DNA of 64,000 nucleotides from Desulfopila aestuarii DSM 18488. Lineage in GTDB: Bacteria; Desulfobacterota; Desulfobulbia; Desulfobulbales; Desulfocapsaceae. The stretch covers positions 1 to 64,000 of the forward strand of contig NZ_FRFE01000016.1 of the NCBI RefSeq assembly GCF_900143695.1, given 5' to 3'. Both the position numbers and the translations under genes were made by a program. Below are positions 1 through 10,747 of this stretch, piece by piece. The stretch's first letter is position 1, and every line of letters begins with the position of its first letter. The notes beneath the pieces were generated by a model. It did not search any database. It was not told the origin of the DNA and saw nothing but the letters and a program-made list of their open reading frames with translations.

Positions 1-83
1 CGCAGAGCGATTACGAAGAGCTGCTACCGAACAGGCTCAAAGCCGCCGACCTCCTTTTGCCGCAATCAATAAGTGGGGTTTAA
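1..83 (+). pseudogene. possible C-terminal tail of a transposase, cut by window edge
   Basis: An open frame enters from the left edge and stops at 81-83, reading SDYEELLPNRLKAADLLLPQ and a few more residues. The tail has the look of a transposase C-terminus, but I cannot name the family. It overlaps the 3' end of the truncated membrane gene on the other strand, which fits insertion of a mobile element into that gene near position 84. This is inference; sequence to the left of the window would decide it. Confidence 0.25.
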
Positions 84-555
84 TTAGCGGATACCAAAAG
101 ATAAACGCATATCCAATGATCTGAGCCTCTTTGTGATGTCTTAAAAAGATGTAACCAGTCCAGATATAAACGATGCCAAGAAAAGCAAACGTGGGCAAAG
201 ACATCATTAGAAAGTTTAATTCAGTCAAAATGCTAAAGAAAATCCAGCAGATATCTAAAGCGGAAAAATATAGAAAAAATTTAGGTAGCTTCTTGTCGAT
301 GAACAGATATGAGCCATACAGTAATAGAACTCCACTGACAAGGCTTGAGACTTGATTGCCAATCAACATAAAGGGGTTTTTCATCCAAAGGAGAAATGCC
401 AACATAAAAACATAGCGCAAAAAATAGATAGCCCAGCTGATTGACCATATTTTTAAATATTTTTTACGGTCCTGGTAAAAAAGATAAAAATACAAGGATG
501 AAAGAATTGCAGTTCCTGCCATAGTGGCCAAAATTGATGGTACTAGCCAGTCCAT
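37..555 (-). pseudogene. truncated multi-span membrane protein (sensor N-terminal domain?)
   Basis: The frame encodes 172 residues with about five hydrophobic spans, starting MDWLVPSILATMAGTAILSS. Short loops and aromatic-rich helices resemble the N-terminal membrane domain that precedes PAS/histidine-kinase modules in some sensor proteins. No soluble domain follows: the last ~15 residues (IAAKGGRRL) are read from the apparent transposase-like sequence at 1-83, so the gene is probably cut by an insertion near 84. The start at 555 has an AAAGGGATTTTT-type upstream sequence but no strong ribosome binding site. The sensor interpretation is inference from the membrane topology only. Confidence 0.45.
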
Positions 556-593
556 AAAAATCCCTTTTTTTGTTCCTGAAAAAGGTTAAAAAA

Positions 594-610
594 CCCGCCC
601 TTCAGGCGGG
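594..610. repeat. left-end hairpin of IS200/IS605-like element
   Basis: CCCGCC (594-599) pairs with GGCGGG (605-610) around a five-base loop. It lies about 37 bases before the transposase start, as expected for a left-end recognition hairpin. Confidence 0.6.
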
Positions 611-646
611 TAGCATTGTGCTAGCAGTTGATATAAAATCGGTCAC

Positions 647-1071
647 ATGGATTATCGCCAGGGCAGTCATACAAAATTCAAGATTGAGTACCATTTTGTT
701 TGGGTTCCAAGTACCACTACCATGTGCTGCAGGGTGACCTTGGGCTGCGGGTGCGTGCACTGGTTCGACAAACATGTGAACGATTGGAGATTCAGATACT
801 GAGAGGTTTAATCAGCAAAGATCATGTCCACATTCTGGTTTCTGCGCAACCCGATATCTCACCCCCTTACATCATGCGAAGAGTGAAGGGTCGGGTTTAA
901 CGAAAGGTTTTCGAAGAATTCCCTATGGTAAAGAAGCGATACTGGGGTCGTCATTTCTGGGCGAGGGGGTATTTTTGTGTCAGCTCTGGTTAACTCACGA
1001 AAGAAATGATTGAAGACTATTTGTCCCATCATTTTGAAACAGACCCCAACGATCGTTTTGATATCGAATAA
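647..1071 (+). pseudogene. tnpA: IS200/IS605 TnpA transposase, frameshifted
   Basis: The first 20 codons read MDYRQGSHTKFKIEYHFVWV, the typical TnpA start. Near 700 the frame shifts and continues as KYHYHVLQGDLGLRVRALVR and then KDHVHILVSA, which carries the HUH (here HVH) metal site. In-frame stops follow at about 898-900 and again after VSSG near 988. The family C-terminus (KKRYWGRHFWARGYF, then EMIEDYLSHHFE) is still readable to the stop at 1069-1071. The coding capacity is complete but interrupted by one frameshift and two stops, so no active transposase is made. Confidence 0.85.
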
Positions 1072-1119
1072 ACCGGTGGATGCCGGTGTTGCTGGACTTT
1101 CAGTCCGCGATATGCAAAC

Positions 1120-1139
1120 CCACCGACTTAAGTCGGTGG
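1120..1139. repeat. right-end palindrome of IS200/IS605-like element
   Basis: A perfect 20-base palindrome (CCACCGACTT followed by its complement) lies 48 bases after the transposase stop. It matches the position of a right-end recognition hairpin. A second small stem (GGACT/AGTCC around 1093-1106) lies just before it. Confidence 0.6.
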
Positions 1140-1150
1140 TTATTTAGTTT

Positions 1151-1686
1151 CGTGAAAGCTCTACATTCTTGCATACTGCTTGTCCCTATCTTTTTTACAA
1201 TCTACCACATGCATTATTGATAAATCAAATATTAGTACCTGAATATAGGAGGAAATTTGATGACAATCATTCATCATTTTTGACATTACCTTGCCGGGTT
1301 TAACCACAAACAATATGGAAATATGGGAAAATTGAGACTCTCCGTGATTCTAACAAGGAGTACCTTTCAACTTTTTTGAAAAGAAAGAGTTATGATCACA
1401 TGGTCATGCTTGAATTAATCTGCACTAAAGTCATGATTTTCCATTAAAAAAACTTAAACAATACCCCATCCATAATTGACTTTCCTTTTTTGGCAGGTAA
1501 TTTCTAGCCAAGACTGTTTTGTTCAACCCGACGTGCTGCTGTCAAATGAGAATCACTATGTCAAGTTTGTAGCAGAATTTGTTGACGGGCTTGTCTGACA
1601 AGGTTTATTACAACAGATAAAGTCAGATCAACCATCAGTGAATATTTGATACAAATAATCCTTGTGAATAAAGAGAGATAGCAAAA
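1151..1686. other. gene-free stretch, 536 bases
   Basis: AT-rich. No convincing gene is present. A good AGGAGG (1248-1253) precedes an ATG at 1260, but that frame stops after seven codons. The frame stays open for 37 more codons beyond that TGA, which could be the remnant of a small gene. I see no RNA gene or clear terminator. Confidence 0.5.
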
Positions 1687-1902
1687 ATGCATTGGCTAGA
1701 TAAGATACCTCTTTCCTTACTTGTAATTCTGTCGTTAACTTTAGGGCTTGCTCCATTTACACCTGTACCTCATCTCATCGAAAAAATAGGGATGCTCGTC
1801 AGTGGCAACCTGAATAAGCCTATCGATATATTTGATTTAATTATGCACGCAAGCCCAATAGCACTTCTTGTTATGAAAATGGGACGCAGTGTCCTTCGAT
1901 AG
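1687..1902 (+). CDS. small conserved two-span membrane protein
   Basis: A 71-residue protein begins MHWLDKIPLSLLVILSLTLG. One hydrophobic span covers residues 8-25 and a second near the C-terminus (ASPIALLVMK). The pattern W-L-D-x-I-P, L-x-P-x-P-H-L-I-E-K and P-I-D-I-F-D-L-x-x-H is that of a widespread ~70-residue proteobacterial membrane protein, often loosely labelled 'RND transporter' in databases although far too small to be one. Its function is unknown to me. A GAGA-type ribosome binding site precedes the ATG by about nine bases. The gene stands alone between an insertion sequence and recombinase debris. Confidence 0.75.
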   Translation: MHWLDKIPLSLLVILSLTLGLAPFTPVPHLIEKIGMLVSGNLNKPIDIFDLIMHASPIALLVMKMGRSVLR

Positions 1903-2323
1903 TACTCATCCAATCAATACTACTGCTGTTTTCCGGAGGTGATGATCTTTTATTTTCGATGTCTCTTCGAGAAATTTTGTAGGCGCAATCTGCGAGTAGG
2001 CAGATTTGAGGCCAAAGCGCTACCGAACCGACCATATAGCCGCAAATTTTGAGCAGAAGTATTCCTTGAAGGTCTTAAAATCTGCTGCATAAGAAAATGG
2101 ATTCTCATAACTGCTGAGCACTGTCGCATAATACTGTTTTAAATCACAGAAGAACCTTAGCCAACCATTGGGCCTCACAATTGGCAAGTTAAAAGAAATG
2201 TCTGTCAGTGCGATTTGATGTTTTTCCTGAGCCAGTAGCACTCCCCTCCAGCCTATCCGCATCATGGTGTATACTCAAGTGTGGGCATACCGCCCGTACA
2301 ACCCCAACCACAGGAGGTGCACC
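1903..2323. other. gene-poor stretch between small membrane gene and recombinase relic
   Basis: I find no convincing gene. A minus-strand frame at 2020-2265 (81 codons) has ordinary composition but no recognisable family and no ribosome binding site. Around 2003-2040 the plus strand reads EAKALPNRPYSRKF and a stop, faintly similar to the tail at 1-83, so more mobile-element debris is possible. Confidence 0.4.
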
Positions 2324-2486
2324 ATGAAAGTAACCCAAGCGGTCGATTTCCATCTGTAGTACCACCGAGCTAACTTGAAAAAAAAATACCATCAAGACAT
2401 GTGAGTTCGTGCTCTGGCGCTTTACTGAGCGATTTGGTCAACGTGACCTCACCAGTATCTCCCAGGAGGAGGTGCTGGAATTCCTA
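2324..2486 (+). pseudogene. N-terminal fragment of tyrosine recombinase (SAM-like domain)
   Basis: After a strong AGGAGG (2312-2317) the ATG at 2324 gives MKVTQAVDFHL and a TAG. Reading on past a one-base shift in a run of nine A yields NTIKTCEFVLWRFTERFGQR and then DLTSISQEEVLEFL. This is the typical N-terminal core-binding (SAM-like) domain of XerC/XerD-type integrases. No catalytic domain follows, because the frame runs straight into the sulfatase at 2487. The gene is dead: one stop, one frameshift and loss of the catalytic half. Confidence 0.75.
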
Positions 2487-3902
2487 ATGAATTTGCGCAT
2501 GGCACTGATCCTGGCTTTCGTATCGGCATTCTCGTTGATGCCCACGTACCTACTCGCCCAGACGAGCAGGCCCAACATCCTATTTATTCTCACGGACAAT
2601 CTCGGTTACGGTGAGGTAGGCGTTTATGGGGGGGGCGTTACGCGCGGAGCGCCGACGCCTCGTATCGATTCGTTAGCTCGGGAAGGCATGCGCTTCCTGA
2701 ACTTCAACATGGAGACGCAATGCACGCCTAGCCGGTCGAGCCTGATGACCGGCCGCTGGGCAATTCGTTCCGGCACACACTCAGTGCCGTTCGGAGGCGT
2801 CGCCGACGGCCTGACGCAATGGGAAGTGACCATCGGTGAGGCCCTGTCCGAAGTGGGCTACGCGACGGGCTATTACGGCAAGTGGCACCTCCGCAACCAC
2901 GATGGGCGACTTCCCAACGACCAAGGCTTCGACGAATGGTTTGGCATTCCCCGGACGACCGATGAATCACTGTGGCCGTCTTCGCCGGGCTGGTCCGCGG
3001 ACATCATGCCCGCTGAAGAGATGATGGAAGGTCGCAAGGGCGAAAAAAGCCGCCCGTTGGGGGTGTATGACGTGACACAGCGTCGCCTCATTGATGCGGA
3101 GATCACTCGTCGGGCAGTTTCGTTTATCGGCAAGCAAGCACAGTCTGACAAGCCCTTCTTCGCGTACGTGGCACTTACGCAACCTCACCTGCCAAGCGAG
3201 CCGAACCCGACATTCAAGGGGCGGACGGGCAACGGCGACTGGGCGGACATGCTCACCGAAATGGACGCCAACGTCGGCCAGATGCTCGATGCAGTAGACA
3301 GGGCTGGTATCCGTGAAAACACTATTGTCATCTTTACAAGCGACAACGGTCCAGAATTTATTCGCCCCTGGGATGGCTGGGTCGGTCCTTGGCGCGGTCA
3401 GTACTTAACTGCGCTTGAAGGCGGCATTCGCGTGCCCTTCATGATTCGCTGGCCCGGCAAGATTGCTGCAGGGCGCGAGAGCAACGAGATCGTTCACGGC
3501 GTAGACATGTTCGCCACGCTTGCCCAGTTCGGTGTCGCGAAGGTTCCCACCGACAGACCTTTCGACAGCATCGATCAGTCGGACTTTTTCCTCGGCAAAA
3601 CTGAAAAGTCGGCACGCGAGGGCTTCCCAATCTGGTGCGCCGAACGACTAATGGCTGTGAAGTGGCGCAATTGGAAACTGCACTTCTACCGGCAGGACAA
3701 CATGTTCGACCCGCCGGTCATGAACCCCGTTCCGACTATCTACAACCTTTACACTGATCCCCTTGAGAAAAAACCAACACCCGACTCGTGGGTAGTCGGT
3801 CCTAGTCTGAAGATCGTGAACGAGTTCGAGCAAAGCGTGAAACAGCATCCGCTGATATTGATGGGCACACCTGATCCGTATCGACCCGGCACCCCTCAAT
3901 AG
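2487..3902 (+). CDS. type I sulfatase (arylsulfatase family), exported
   Basis: This is a sulfate-ester hydrolase of the alkaline-phosphatase superfamily, probably periplasmic. From the ATG at 2487 it has 471 residues: a signal peptide (MNLRMALILAFVSAFSLMPT, cut after LLA), then NILFILTDNLGYGEVG (metal site), and QCTPSRSSLMTGR with the C-x-P-x-R motif whose Cys is converted to formylglycine. GKWHLR and TSDNGPE are also family motifs. An AGGAGG lies 15 bases upstream. The frame is open further upstream to a GTG at 2409, but that part belongs to the recombinase relic. Base composition is clearly GC-richer than the surroundings, which suggests transfer. No maturase (FGE or anaerobic SME) is encoded in the window. 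The substrate cannot be predicted. Confidence 0.85.
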   Translation: MNLRMALILAFVSAFSLMPTYLLAQTSRPNILFILTDNLGYGEVGVYGGGVTRGAPTPRIDSLAREGMRFLNFNMETQCTPSRSSLMTGRWAIRSGTHSVPFGGVADGLTQWEVTIGEALSEVGYATGYYGKWHLRNHDGRLPNDQGFDEWFGIPRTTDESLWPSSPGWSADIMPAEEMMEGRKGEKSRPLGVYDVTQRRLIDAEITRRAVSFIGKQAQSDKPFFAYVALTQPHLPSEPNPTFKGRTGNGDWADMLTEMDANVGQMLDAVDRAGIRENTIVIFTSDNGPEFIRPWDGWVGPWRGQYLTALEGGIRVPFMIRWPGKIAAGRESNEIVHGVDMFATLAQFGVAKVPTDRPFDSIDQSDFFLGKTEKSAREGFPIWCAERLMAVKWRNWKLHFYRQDNMFDPPVMNPVPTIYNLYTDPLEKKPTPDSWVVGPSLKIVNEFEQSVKQHPLILMGTPDPYRPGTPQ

Positions 3903-3925
3903 TGAAACCAACCGCCGTCCTAACA

Positions 3926-3958
3926 GTTCAGCGGACGCAGTGATCTGCGCCGCTGAAC
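3926..3958 (+). terminator. stem-loop after the sulfatase
   Basis: GTTCAGCG (3926-3933) pairs with CGCTGAAC (3951-3958), and inside it GCAG pairs with CTGC around a TGAT loop. It lies 24 bases after the stop codon. No T-run follows, so it could be a weak terminator or an mRNA-end structure. Confidence 0.45.
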
Positions 3959-4370
3959 TCCACATTCAAACTGTCAATTCCAAGCTTTTACTTCCAAACC
4001 TTCCTCGCTGGTTAATAGCAGTTTCAGTTAAGATTCGGGGGAGCCTGCCAGCTGAAGTTGCTTTTTACATAATCGAGGCTCAGGATGATCCTGCTTTCCG
4101 ATAGGGATAGTGGCTGGCGGCAAGCTGCCTCACATCTTTCTGAGGGCATCCATATCGAATTTGATGAAATCGAGGTAGTATTTCTATTTAGCAATACTAT
4201 CATATACGTATTGTAGTTTCATTTACCGGCTATCTTTTCCGGGTGTTATCTTAATCCCCTATCTTATTTGGGCAATAAAACATAATAAAGGCAGAGAAGT
4301 GATCATTATGATTCCTCAAAATGACACTCCTCTCCTTCTCAAAACACCTAATCCCATCCCTCCTCGCCCC
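3959..4370. other. gene-free stretch, about 410 bases
   Basis: I see no gene, RNA or clear repeat. It separates the GC-rich sulfatase from the M24 peptidase gene and probably marks the right edge of the accessory patch. Confidence 0.4.
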
Positions 4371-5474
4371 TTACCCCAAAACCCGTATTTCCCGGCTCAT
4401 GGTCGACAGAGACTCAGCCCCGTCGGCGGTGACCACCACATCATCCTCGATACGCACTCCGTTTTCACCGGCGAGATAGATGCCAGGCTCAATGGTGTAG
4501 GCATTGCCTTCGATCAGAAGTTCGTTATTCTGCCCATGAATATAGGGATTCTCATGGCATTCCATGCCGATGCCATGACCTGTGCGGTGGGTGAAGAACT
4601 GGCCGTATCCGGCATCTTCTATCACCTGGCGTGCTGCCTGGTCCACCTCGGCACAAGCGATACCCGGCCTGCCAGCCTTGCGGCCCGCTTCATTTGCCTG
4701 CTGAACGACAGTATGGATTTCCCGGGCCTTGGCATCAATTTCGCCAATGGCAAAGGTCCTCGTCAGATCGGCAGCATAACCGTCATATGCCGCTCCCCAG
4801 TCGACAATCAGCAGATCACCAGCCGCAAGCTGCCTCTCGGTCGGGGTTGCATGCGGGTTGGCGCCGTTTGGTCCTGCTGCGATGATCGGGGAAAATGGCA
4901 ATTCGCCGTCTGAACCGTGGCGCATGAGCTGGATGAACAGTTCGCCAGCTATCTCTTTTTCACTCACCCCTATCTTCACCATAGGTAGCGTCGCCTCAAG
5001 CGCGTTTTCGGCAATCTGTACCGCTTTTCGCATTCGGGTGATTTCGTCTGCATCTTTTACAGCTCGCAAGTCGGCGAAAAGTTCTGAACCATCCAGATAT
5101 TCGGCGTTGGCCGCTTCGCGCAGATAATTGTACTCCAATAGTCGCATCTGGCCCGGTTCCACCCCCACCCTGGCACCATGAAGCCCGCACCCATCAAGTC
5201 CATCTTTAAAAACTTTAGCCCAGCCTTTCGGATTATCATCGTAAGTGTACGCCCTCATATCGTAGCTGAGCTGCTCCAGCTTTCGCTCTTCAAGCTTTGG
5301 AAGAATAATAGTGGGGTTTCGACCAGGTACAAAGACTACAACCACTGGCCGCTCCATCAGATGGAAATGCAGGCCGGTCAGATAGGTGAGGGTTGGACCG
5401 GCGTTGACTACTGCTCCGGTCATACCACGTCGCCCAATAGCGCTATATAATTTCTGTACTCGAGCTTCAAACAT
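4371..5474 (-). CDS. M24 family metallopeptidase (Xaa-Pro dipeptidase/aminopeptidase-like)
   Basis: A cytosolic proline-specific peptidase of the pita-bread fold, 367 residues. An N-terminal creatinase-like domain (MFEARVQKLYSAIGRRGMTG, about 1-130) is followed by the catalytic domain. The five usual metal ligands are visible: the two Asp in VDWGAAYDGYAADLTRTF, the His in HRTGHGIGMECHEN, and the Glu residues in YTIEPGIY and VRIEDDVVVT. The ATG at 5474 is preferred because CGGAGT lies just upstream; the open frame extends 22 codons further without a better site. It is probably a single-gene unit, divergent from rubredoxin. Exact substrate (dipeptides or longer peptides) cannot be told. Confidence 0.9.
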   Translation of the reverse strand: MFEARVQKLYSAIGRRGMTGAVVNAGPTLTYLTGLHFHLMERPVVVVFVPGRNPTIILPKLEERKLEQLSYDMRAYTYDDNPKGWAKVFKDGLDGCGLHGARVGVEPGQMRLLEYNYLREAANAEYLDGSELFADLRAVKDADEITRMRKAVQIAENALEATLPMVKIGVSEKEIAGELFIQLMRHGSDGELPFSPIIAAGPNGANPHATPTERQLAAGDLLIVDWGAAYDGYAADLTRTFAIGEIDAKAREIHTVVQQANEAGRKAGRPGIACAEVDQAARQVIEDAGYGQFFTHRTGHGIGMECHENPYIHGQNNELLIEGNAYTIEPGIYLAGENGVRIEDDVVVTADGAESLSTMSREIRVLG

Positions 5475-5747
5475 ATTGACTCCGGGAAAATAAAAAAGTG
5501 AAAGAGAGAAGACAGCAAAGCGCTGCCACCTCTCTACCAACTATTCAACTTCAAGGTTGACAGGCTTGAAAAAATTCTAAAACCCTATGAGGTATCAGGT
5601 AATTCAAGGAATTCCCCTCCTCAGCCGTTCTGAATCCCTTTAGGCGGTACCATCGTGGAGTTGCTTTTTCAAGACATTTCGTCTTAATTGGTGTAATTTC
5701 CCTAACAGTTATGTCACCCACACAATCATTCTCGATAGGAGATCAGC

Positions 5748-5909
5748 ATGAAAAAGTATGTATGCGATGTATGCGGTTTTGAATATGACCCAAAAATCGG
5801 CTTACCAAATCAGGGTATTGCACCGGGAACTGCTTTTGAAGATCTGCCGGAAAGTTTCACCTGCCCGGTATGCGGTGTCGCCAAGTCGGAATTCAGCCCT
5901 GCCGACTGA
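5748..5909 (+). CDS. rubredoxin
   Basis: A 53-residue one-iron electron carrier with the two knuckles [10 protein letters not shown] and [11 protein letters not shown], giving the four Cys ligands of a single Fe. Spacing and length are those of typical anaerobe rubredoxins, which donate electrons to oxygen- or superoxide-detoxifying enzymes and other reductases. An AGGAGA site lies seven bases before the ATG. It is monocistronic: a strong hairpin follows 33 bases after the stop. No partner such as rubrerythrin, desulfoferrodoxin or ROO is adjacent, so the redox partner is unknown. Confidence 0.95.
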   Translation: MKKYVCDVCGFEYDPKIGLPNQGIAPGTAFEDLPESFTCPVCGVAKSEFSPAD

Positions 5910-5941
5910 TTATTACACCGTTATATAGATAAGCAATATCT

Positions 5942-5978
5942 ACGGTTCAGGCGAATTGCAAAAATCTGCCTGAACCGT
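5942..5978 (+). terminator. terminator after rubredoxin
   Basis: A perfect 11-base stem (ACGGTTCAGGC with its complement at 5968-5978) and a 15-base loop, followed by a TTGTCTTT tract. Confidence 0.8.
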
Positions 5979-8323
<2,345 letters not shown>

Positions 8324-8448
8324 CCCGGATTTCTCATGAACATTGTGTCAATTTAGCTGGGATCGCGTCTTAATAACGCATTGAACCAGAAAGATAGGAG
8401 TACCAAATTTGCACAATGTTCACACAGAGCAGCGGCTGATATCTCTCT

Positions 8449-8475
8449 GGCCGGTGAATCCATGATTCACCGGCC
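8449..8475 (+). terminator. hairpin downstream of malic enzyme
   Basis: A perfect 12-base stem GGCCGGTGAATC with its complement at 8464-8475 and a 3-base loop, followed by GGATCTGTTT. It lies 126 bases after the stop codon. Confidence 0.7.
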
Positions 8476-8628
8476 GGATCTGTTTGGACGTACCTCAGCG
8501 TGAAGCTGTCCCCATCCGACTTGCAGTTCTCTGGAAATCATCTTCTAATGGTGGAGAGGTCCGCGCAAAGAGTGTATGTTTTGCGTAGTCAAACACCCTT
8601 CCTCTCATCGATTTTCAGCAGACAATAT

Positions 8629-9033
8629 ATGCTCAAAACGACACCCATTATCACCGTCACCGCCGCCATCATTGAAAAAGATGGCCGAATTCTCGCAGCT
8701 CGCAAACGGGACGGCCTCCATTTGGCAGGATACTGGGAGTTTCCCGGCGGCAAATTGGAAGCACATGAGACGCCGGAGGACTGCCTGCGGCGTGAGCTGA
8801 CCGAAGAGCTGGGCATTCACTGTGAGATTGGACCGTTCCTGGCAGAATCTCTCCACGATTACGGTACGAAAATCATCCGGCTGCTCGGTTTTCATGCACG
8901 CCACACCCGCGGCGATTTTCATCTCACCGACCACGATGCCATCCGCTGGTTGACCGCCGAGGAACTTGCTACGGTGCAATGGGCTCCTGCTGACATTCCG
9001 CTGGTTGATGCTCTTATAAGCAAGCTCGGCTGA
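8629..9033 (+). CDS. mutT: Nudix hydrolase, MutT-like 8-oxo-dGTP diphosphatase
   Basis: A 134-residue sanitising pyrophosphatase that removes 8-oxo-dGTP from the nucleotide pool. The Nudix box is intact: GGKLEAHETPEDCLRRELTE followed by ELGI, matching G-x5-E-x7-R-E-U-x-E-E-x-G-U. The opening PIITVTAAIIEKDGRILAARK and WEFPGG are typical of bacterial MutT. The ATG at 8629 is chosen because the 43 codons upstream look non-coding and family members begin here; the ribosome binding site is weak. The 3' end faces the sigma54 activator gene (60 bases apart, convergent). Confidence 0.88.
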   Translation: MLKTTPIITVTAAIIEKDGRILAARKRDGLHLAGYWEFPGGKLEAHETPEDCLRRELTEELGIHCEIGPFLAESLHDYGTKIIRLLGFHARHTRGDFHLTDHDAIRWLTAEELATVQWAPADIPLVDALISKLG

Positions 9034-9093
9034 CCATTTCACGCTGTTCGGCAACAGCTGTGAACAGATACCAGCACTTCTCTTCGCTCATGA

Positions 9094-10554
9094 TCAACCA
9101 TTGCCTTTGGTTGCCTCAATCGCAGCCAGGATATATTTTCTGGCGGTCCGCCGATCAAGGTTCGTCAGCCGGGCCACTTCTTCATAGGTTCCGTGTAGCC
9201 GATAGAGATGACCACAGTAGCGGGTCAGCAGTTGCTGGGCGGTGCATTCTCCCTGTTCCAGCTCCCTCGCCAGCTGCTGCGGACTGCCGTCTTCTGACTG
9301 CTGTTGCCATAAGTAGTTATTGTTCAGCAGTATCCGTCGTATGCATTGTTCCAGTTCGCGGATGTTGCCAGGCCAGCTGTAGCCGGACGGCTGATGTCGC
9401 TCAATATACGTCTCCACCCTCTCCACAATCTCTTCCGAATTTTTACCGAGAATTCGGCGCACGGTCACCTCAAGCAGAAGACGCAGCTCGCCCGGATGTT
9501 CGGCCAGCCGTCGGCGAAGGGGCGGCACCTCGATGATGTCTGAGCAGAGCCGATAATAAAAATCATCCCTGAAAGCGCCAAGTTTACGCAACGCTGTAAG
9601 ATCCCGGTTGGTGGCGGCGATCACCCTGCCCTGGAACCGTTCGACCTTGTGACTTCCCACCGGCGCAAAGGTTCGTGATTGCAGGACCTGCAGCAGTTTT
9701 ATCTGCACCGGCACACTTACATCACCAATCTCATCGAGAAAGATAGCACCACAGGGACTGCAGCGGGCGAAAATACCCTGATGGTTGTCCACCGCGCCAG
9801 TGAATGCACCCTTTTTGTGACCGAACAACTCCGATTCGATCAGCTGTTCTGGGTATTGTGATAAATTGATGGCGATAAAGGCCTTGGCAAAACTCTCGCT
9901 GAATGTAGAGGTTTTCGGGTTAAAAGGAATAAATCCCGATCGACCGATGGCGGCCGCCGCCATGCCCTTTCCTGTTCCGGTCTCCCCCAGGATCATTGTG
10001 GAGAAATCTTCCATCCGATCCCAGAGGTAATCGTTGTAGAGGCGAATATCACCGGTGAAGACGTTATTCCAGAGTGCGTGCCGGAAGCCGACAACCGAAC
10101 GGCTCTCTCCCGCGATGGTCCTGATAAAGTAGTAGGCCCGCCGCATCTGGAAAAAGAGAGCAAAAAGCCTGAGCGCATCCGGTTCAGAAAATCCGTAGCC
10201 GGTGAGCATTGACAGCACATCACGAGCAAAGACCACCTGACAGCACGTCTCTCCTCTTACCTCCTGCTTACGGATATGCTCGTCATAGGCGTCGCAGAAC
10301 AGATGAAAGGTGTAGAACAGCTTGCCGTATTCCAGAAGCCGCCGATCTTCGGCGGCCAGCTCCACTTGCCGAGACTCCACCTCATGAATATGCTGGCCCA
10401 CCTTGGCCACCAGTCGCTCCAGAATCTCTTTTAACGGAGTTTCTGCAGGCAACCCGGTGGCCACGAGGTCAAGCTCCTGCCTGGTTCGACCAAATGGATT
10501 GGAAAGAATCGCATCCCGAATCGTCCGAAAGAAATCCCGTTCAACACCTTGCAT
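9094..10554 (-). CDS. sigma54-dependent transcriptional activator
   Basis: An enhancer-binding protein of 486 residues. Residues 1-165 form an N-terminal region of no family I recognise; it is not an obvious receiver, GAF or PAS and is presumably the sensor. The AAA+ domain follows: Walker A GETGTGKG (~189), ESELFGHKKGAFTGA with the sigma54-contact loop (~240), Walker B IFLDEIGD, and the R-finger region RDDFYYRL. A C-terminal helix-turn-helix (YEEVARLTNLDRRTARKYIL) binds DNA. The gene is divergent from the lipase gene, whose upstream region carries -24/-12 promoters, and a third such promoter precedes the acyltransferase fusion. It therefore very likely controls both, and perhaps itself. The inducer is unknown; a lipid or fatty acid is plausible. 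Confidence 0.9.
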   Translation of the reverse strand: MQGVERDFFRTIRDAILSNPFGRTRQELDLVATGLPAETPLKEILERLVAKVGQHIHEVESRQVELAAEDRRLLEYGKLFYTFHLFCDAYDEHIRKQEVRGETCCQVVFARDVLSMLTGYGFSEPDALRLFALFFQMRRAYYFIRTIAGESRSVVGFRHALWNNVFTGDIRLYNDYLWDRMEDFSTMILGETGTGKGMAAAAIGRSGFIPFNPKTSTFSESFAKAFIAINLSQYPEQLIESELFGHKKGAFTGAVDNHQGIFARCSPCGAIFLDEIGDVSVPVQIKLLQVLQSRTFAPVGSHKVERFQGRVIAATNRDLTALRKLGAFRDDFYYRLCSDIIEVPPLRRRLAEHPGELRLLLEVTVRRILGKNSEEIVERVETYIERHQPSGYSWPGNIRELEQCIRRILLNNNYLWQQQSEDGSPQQLARELEQGECTAQQLLTRYCGHLYRLHGTYEEVARLTNLDRRTARKYILAAIEATKGNG

Positions 10555-10613
10555 ATCCGCCCTCTATACATTTGATGTACATATACCTATCACATTTTGT
10601 TTGAAGATCACTC

Positions 10614-10628
10614 TGGCACTTCCAAAGC
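10614..10628 (+). promoter_or_regulatory. secondary sigma54-like promoter upstream of lipase
   Basis: TGGCACTTCCAAAGC has GG and GC ten bases apart as sigma54 requires. The -24 half is good, but the -12 half (AAGC instead of TTGC) is weak. It lies 64 bases before the better promoter at 10692. Confidence 0.35.
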
Positions 10629-10691
10629 CGATCCGGCATATCATGGAACACTTATATACAATATCAGCAACTTAAATCACAATCCATAACC

Positions 10692-10706
10692 TGGCATGCT
10701 TCCTGC
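10692..10706 (+). promoter_or_regulatory. sigma54 (-24/-12) promoter of the lipase gene
   Basis: TGGCATGCTTCCTGC has GG (10693-10694) and GC (10705-10706) separated by exactly ten bases. Transcription would start near 10718, just before the ribosome binding site at about 10735 and the ATG at 10748. This excludes the earlier in-frame ATG at 10709 as a start. Confidence 0.75.
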
Positions 10707-10747
10707 GAATGCTTCGCTATCTTCACCAATCATTCAGGAGGAACAAC

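Larger units (their letters stand above)
590..1150 (+). mobile_element. decayed IS200/IS605-type insertion sequence
   Basis: A TnpA relic (647-1071) is flanked by a small hairpin on the left (594-610) and a perfect 20-base palindrome on the right (1120-1139). Subterminal hairpins with no terminal inverted repeats and no target duplication are the hallmark of IS200/IS605 elements, in which a Y1 HUH transposase recognises the hairpins. Exact tips cannot be fixed from one copy. No TnpB or IscB is present. The transposase is broken, so the copy could move only with TnpA supplied in trans. Confidence 0.75.

Noticed and set aside
1260-1283. Seven-codon frame MTIIHHF after a good AGGAGG
   Set aside because: Too short to call; the open frame beyond the TGA shows no recognisable family. 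Kept only as a remark on the gene-free stretch.
2020-2265. 81-codon minus-strand frame
   Set aside because: No ribosome binding site, no recognised family, lies in mobile-element debris.
4299-4913. Long plus-strand frame over the M24 peptidase gene
   Set aside because: Antisense shadow of a clear gene with all catalytic motifs on the other strand.
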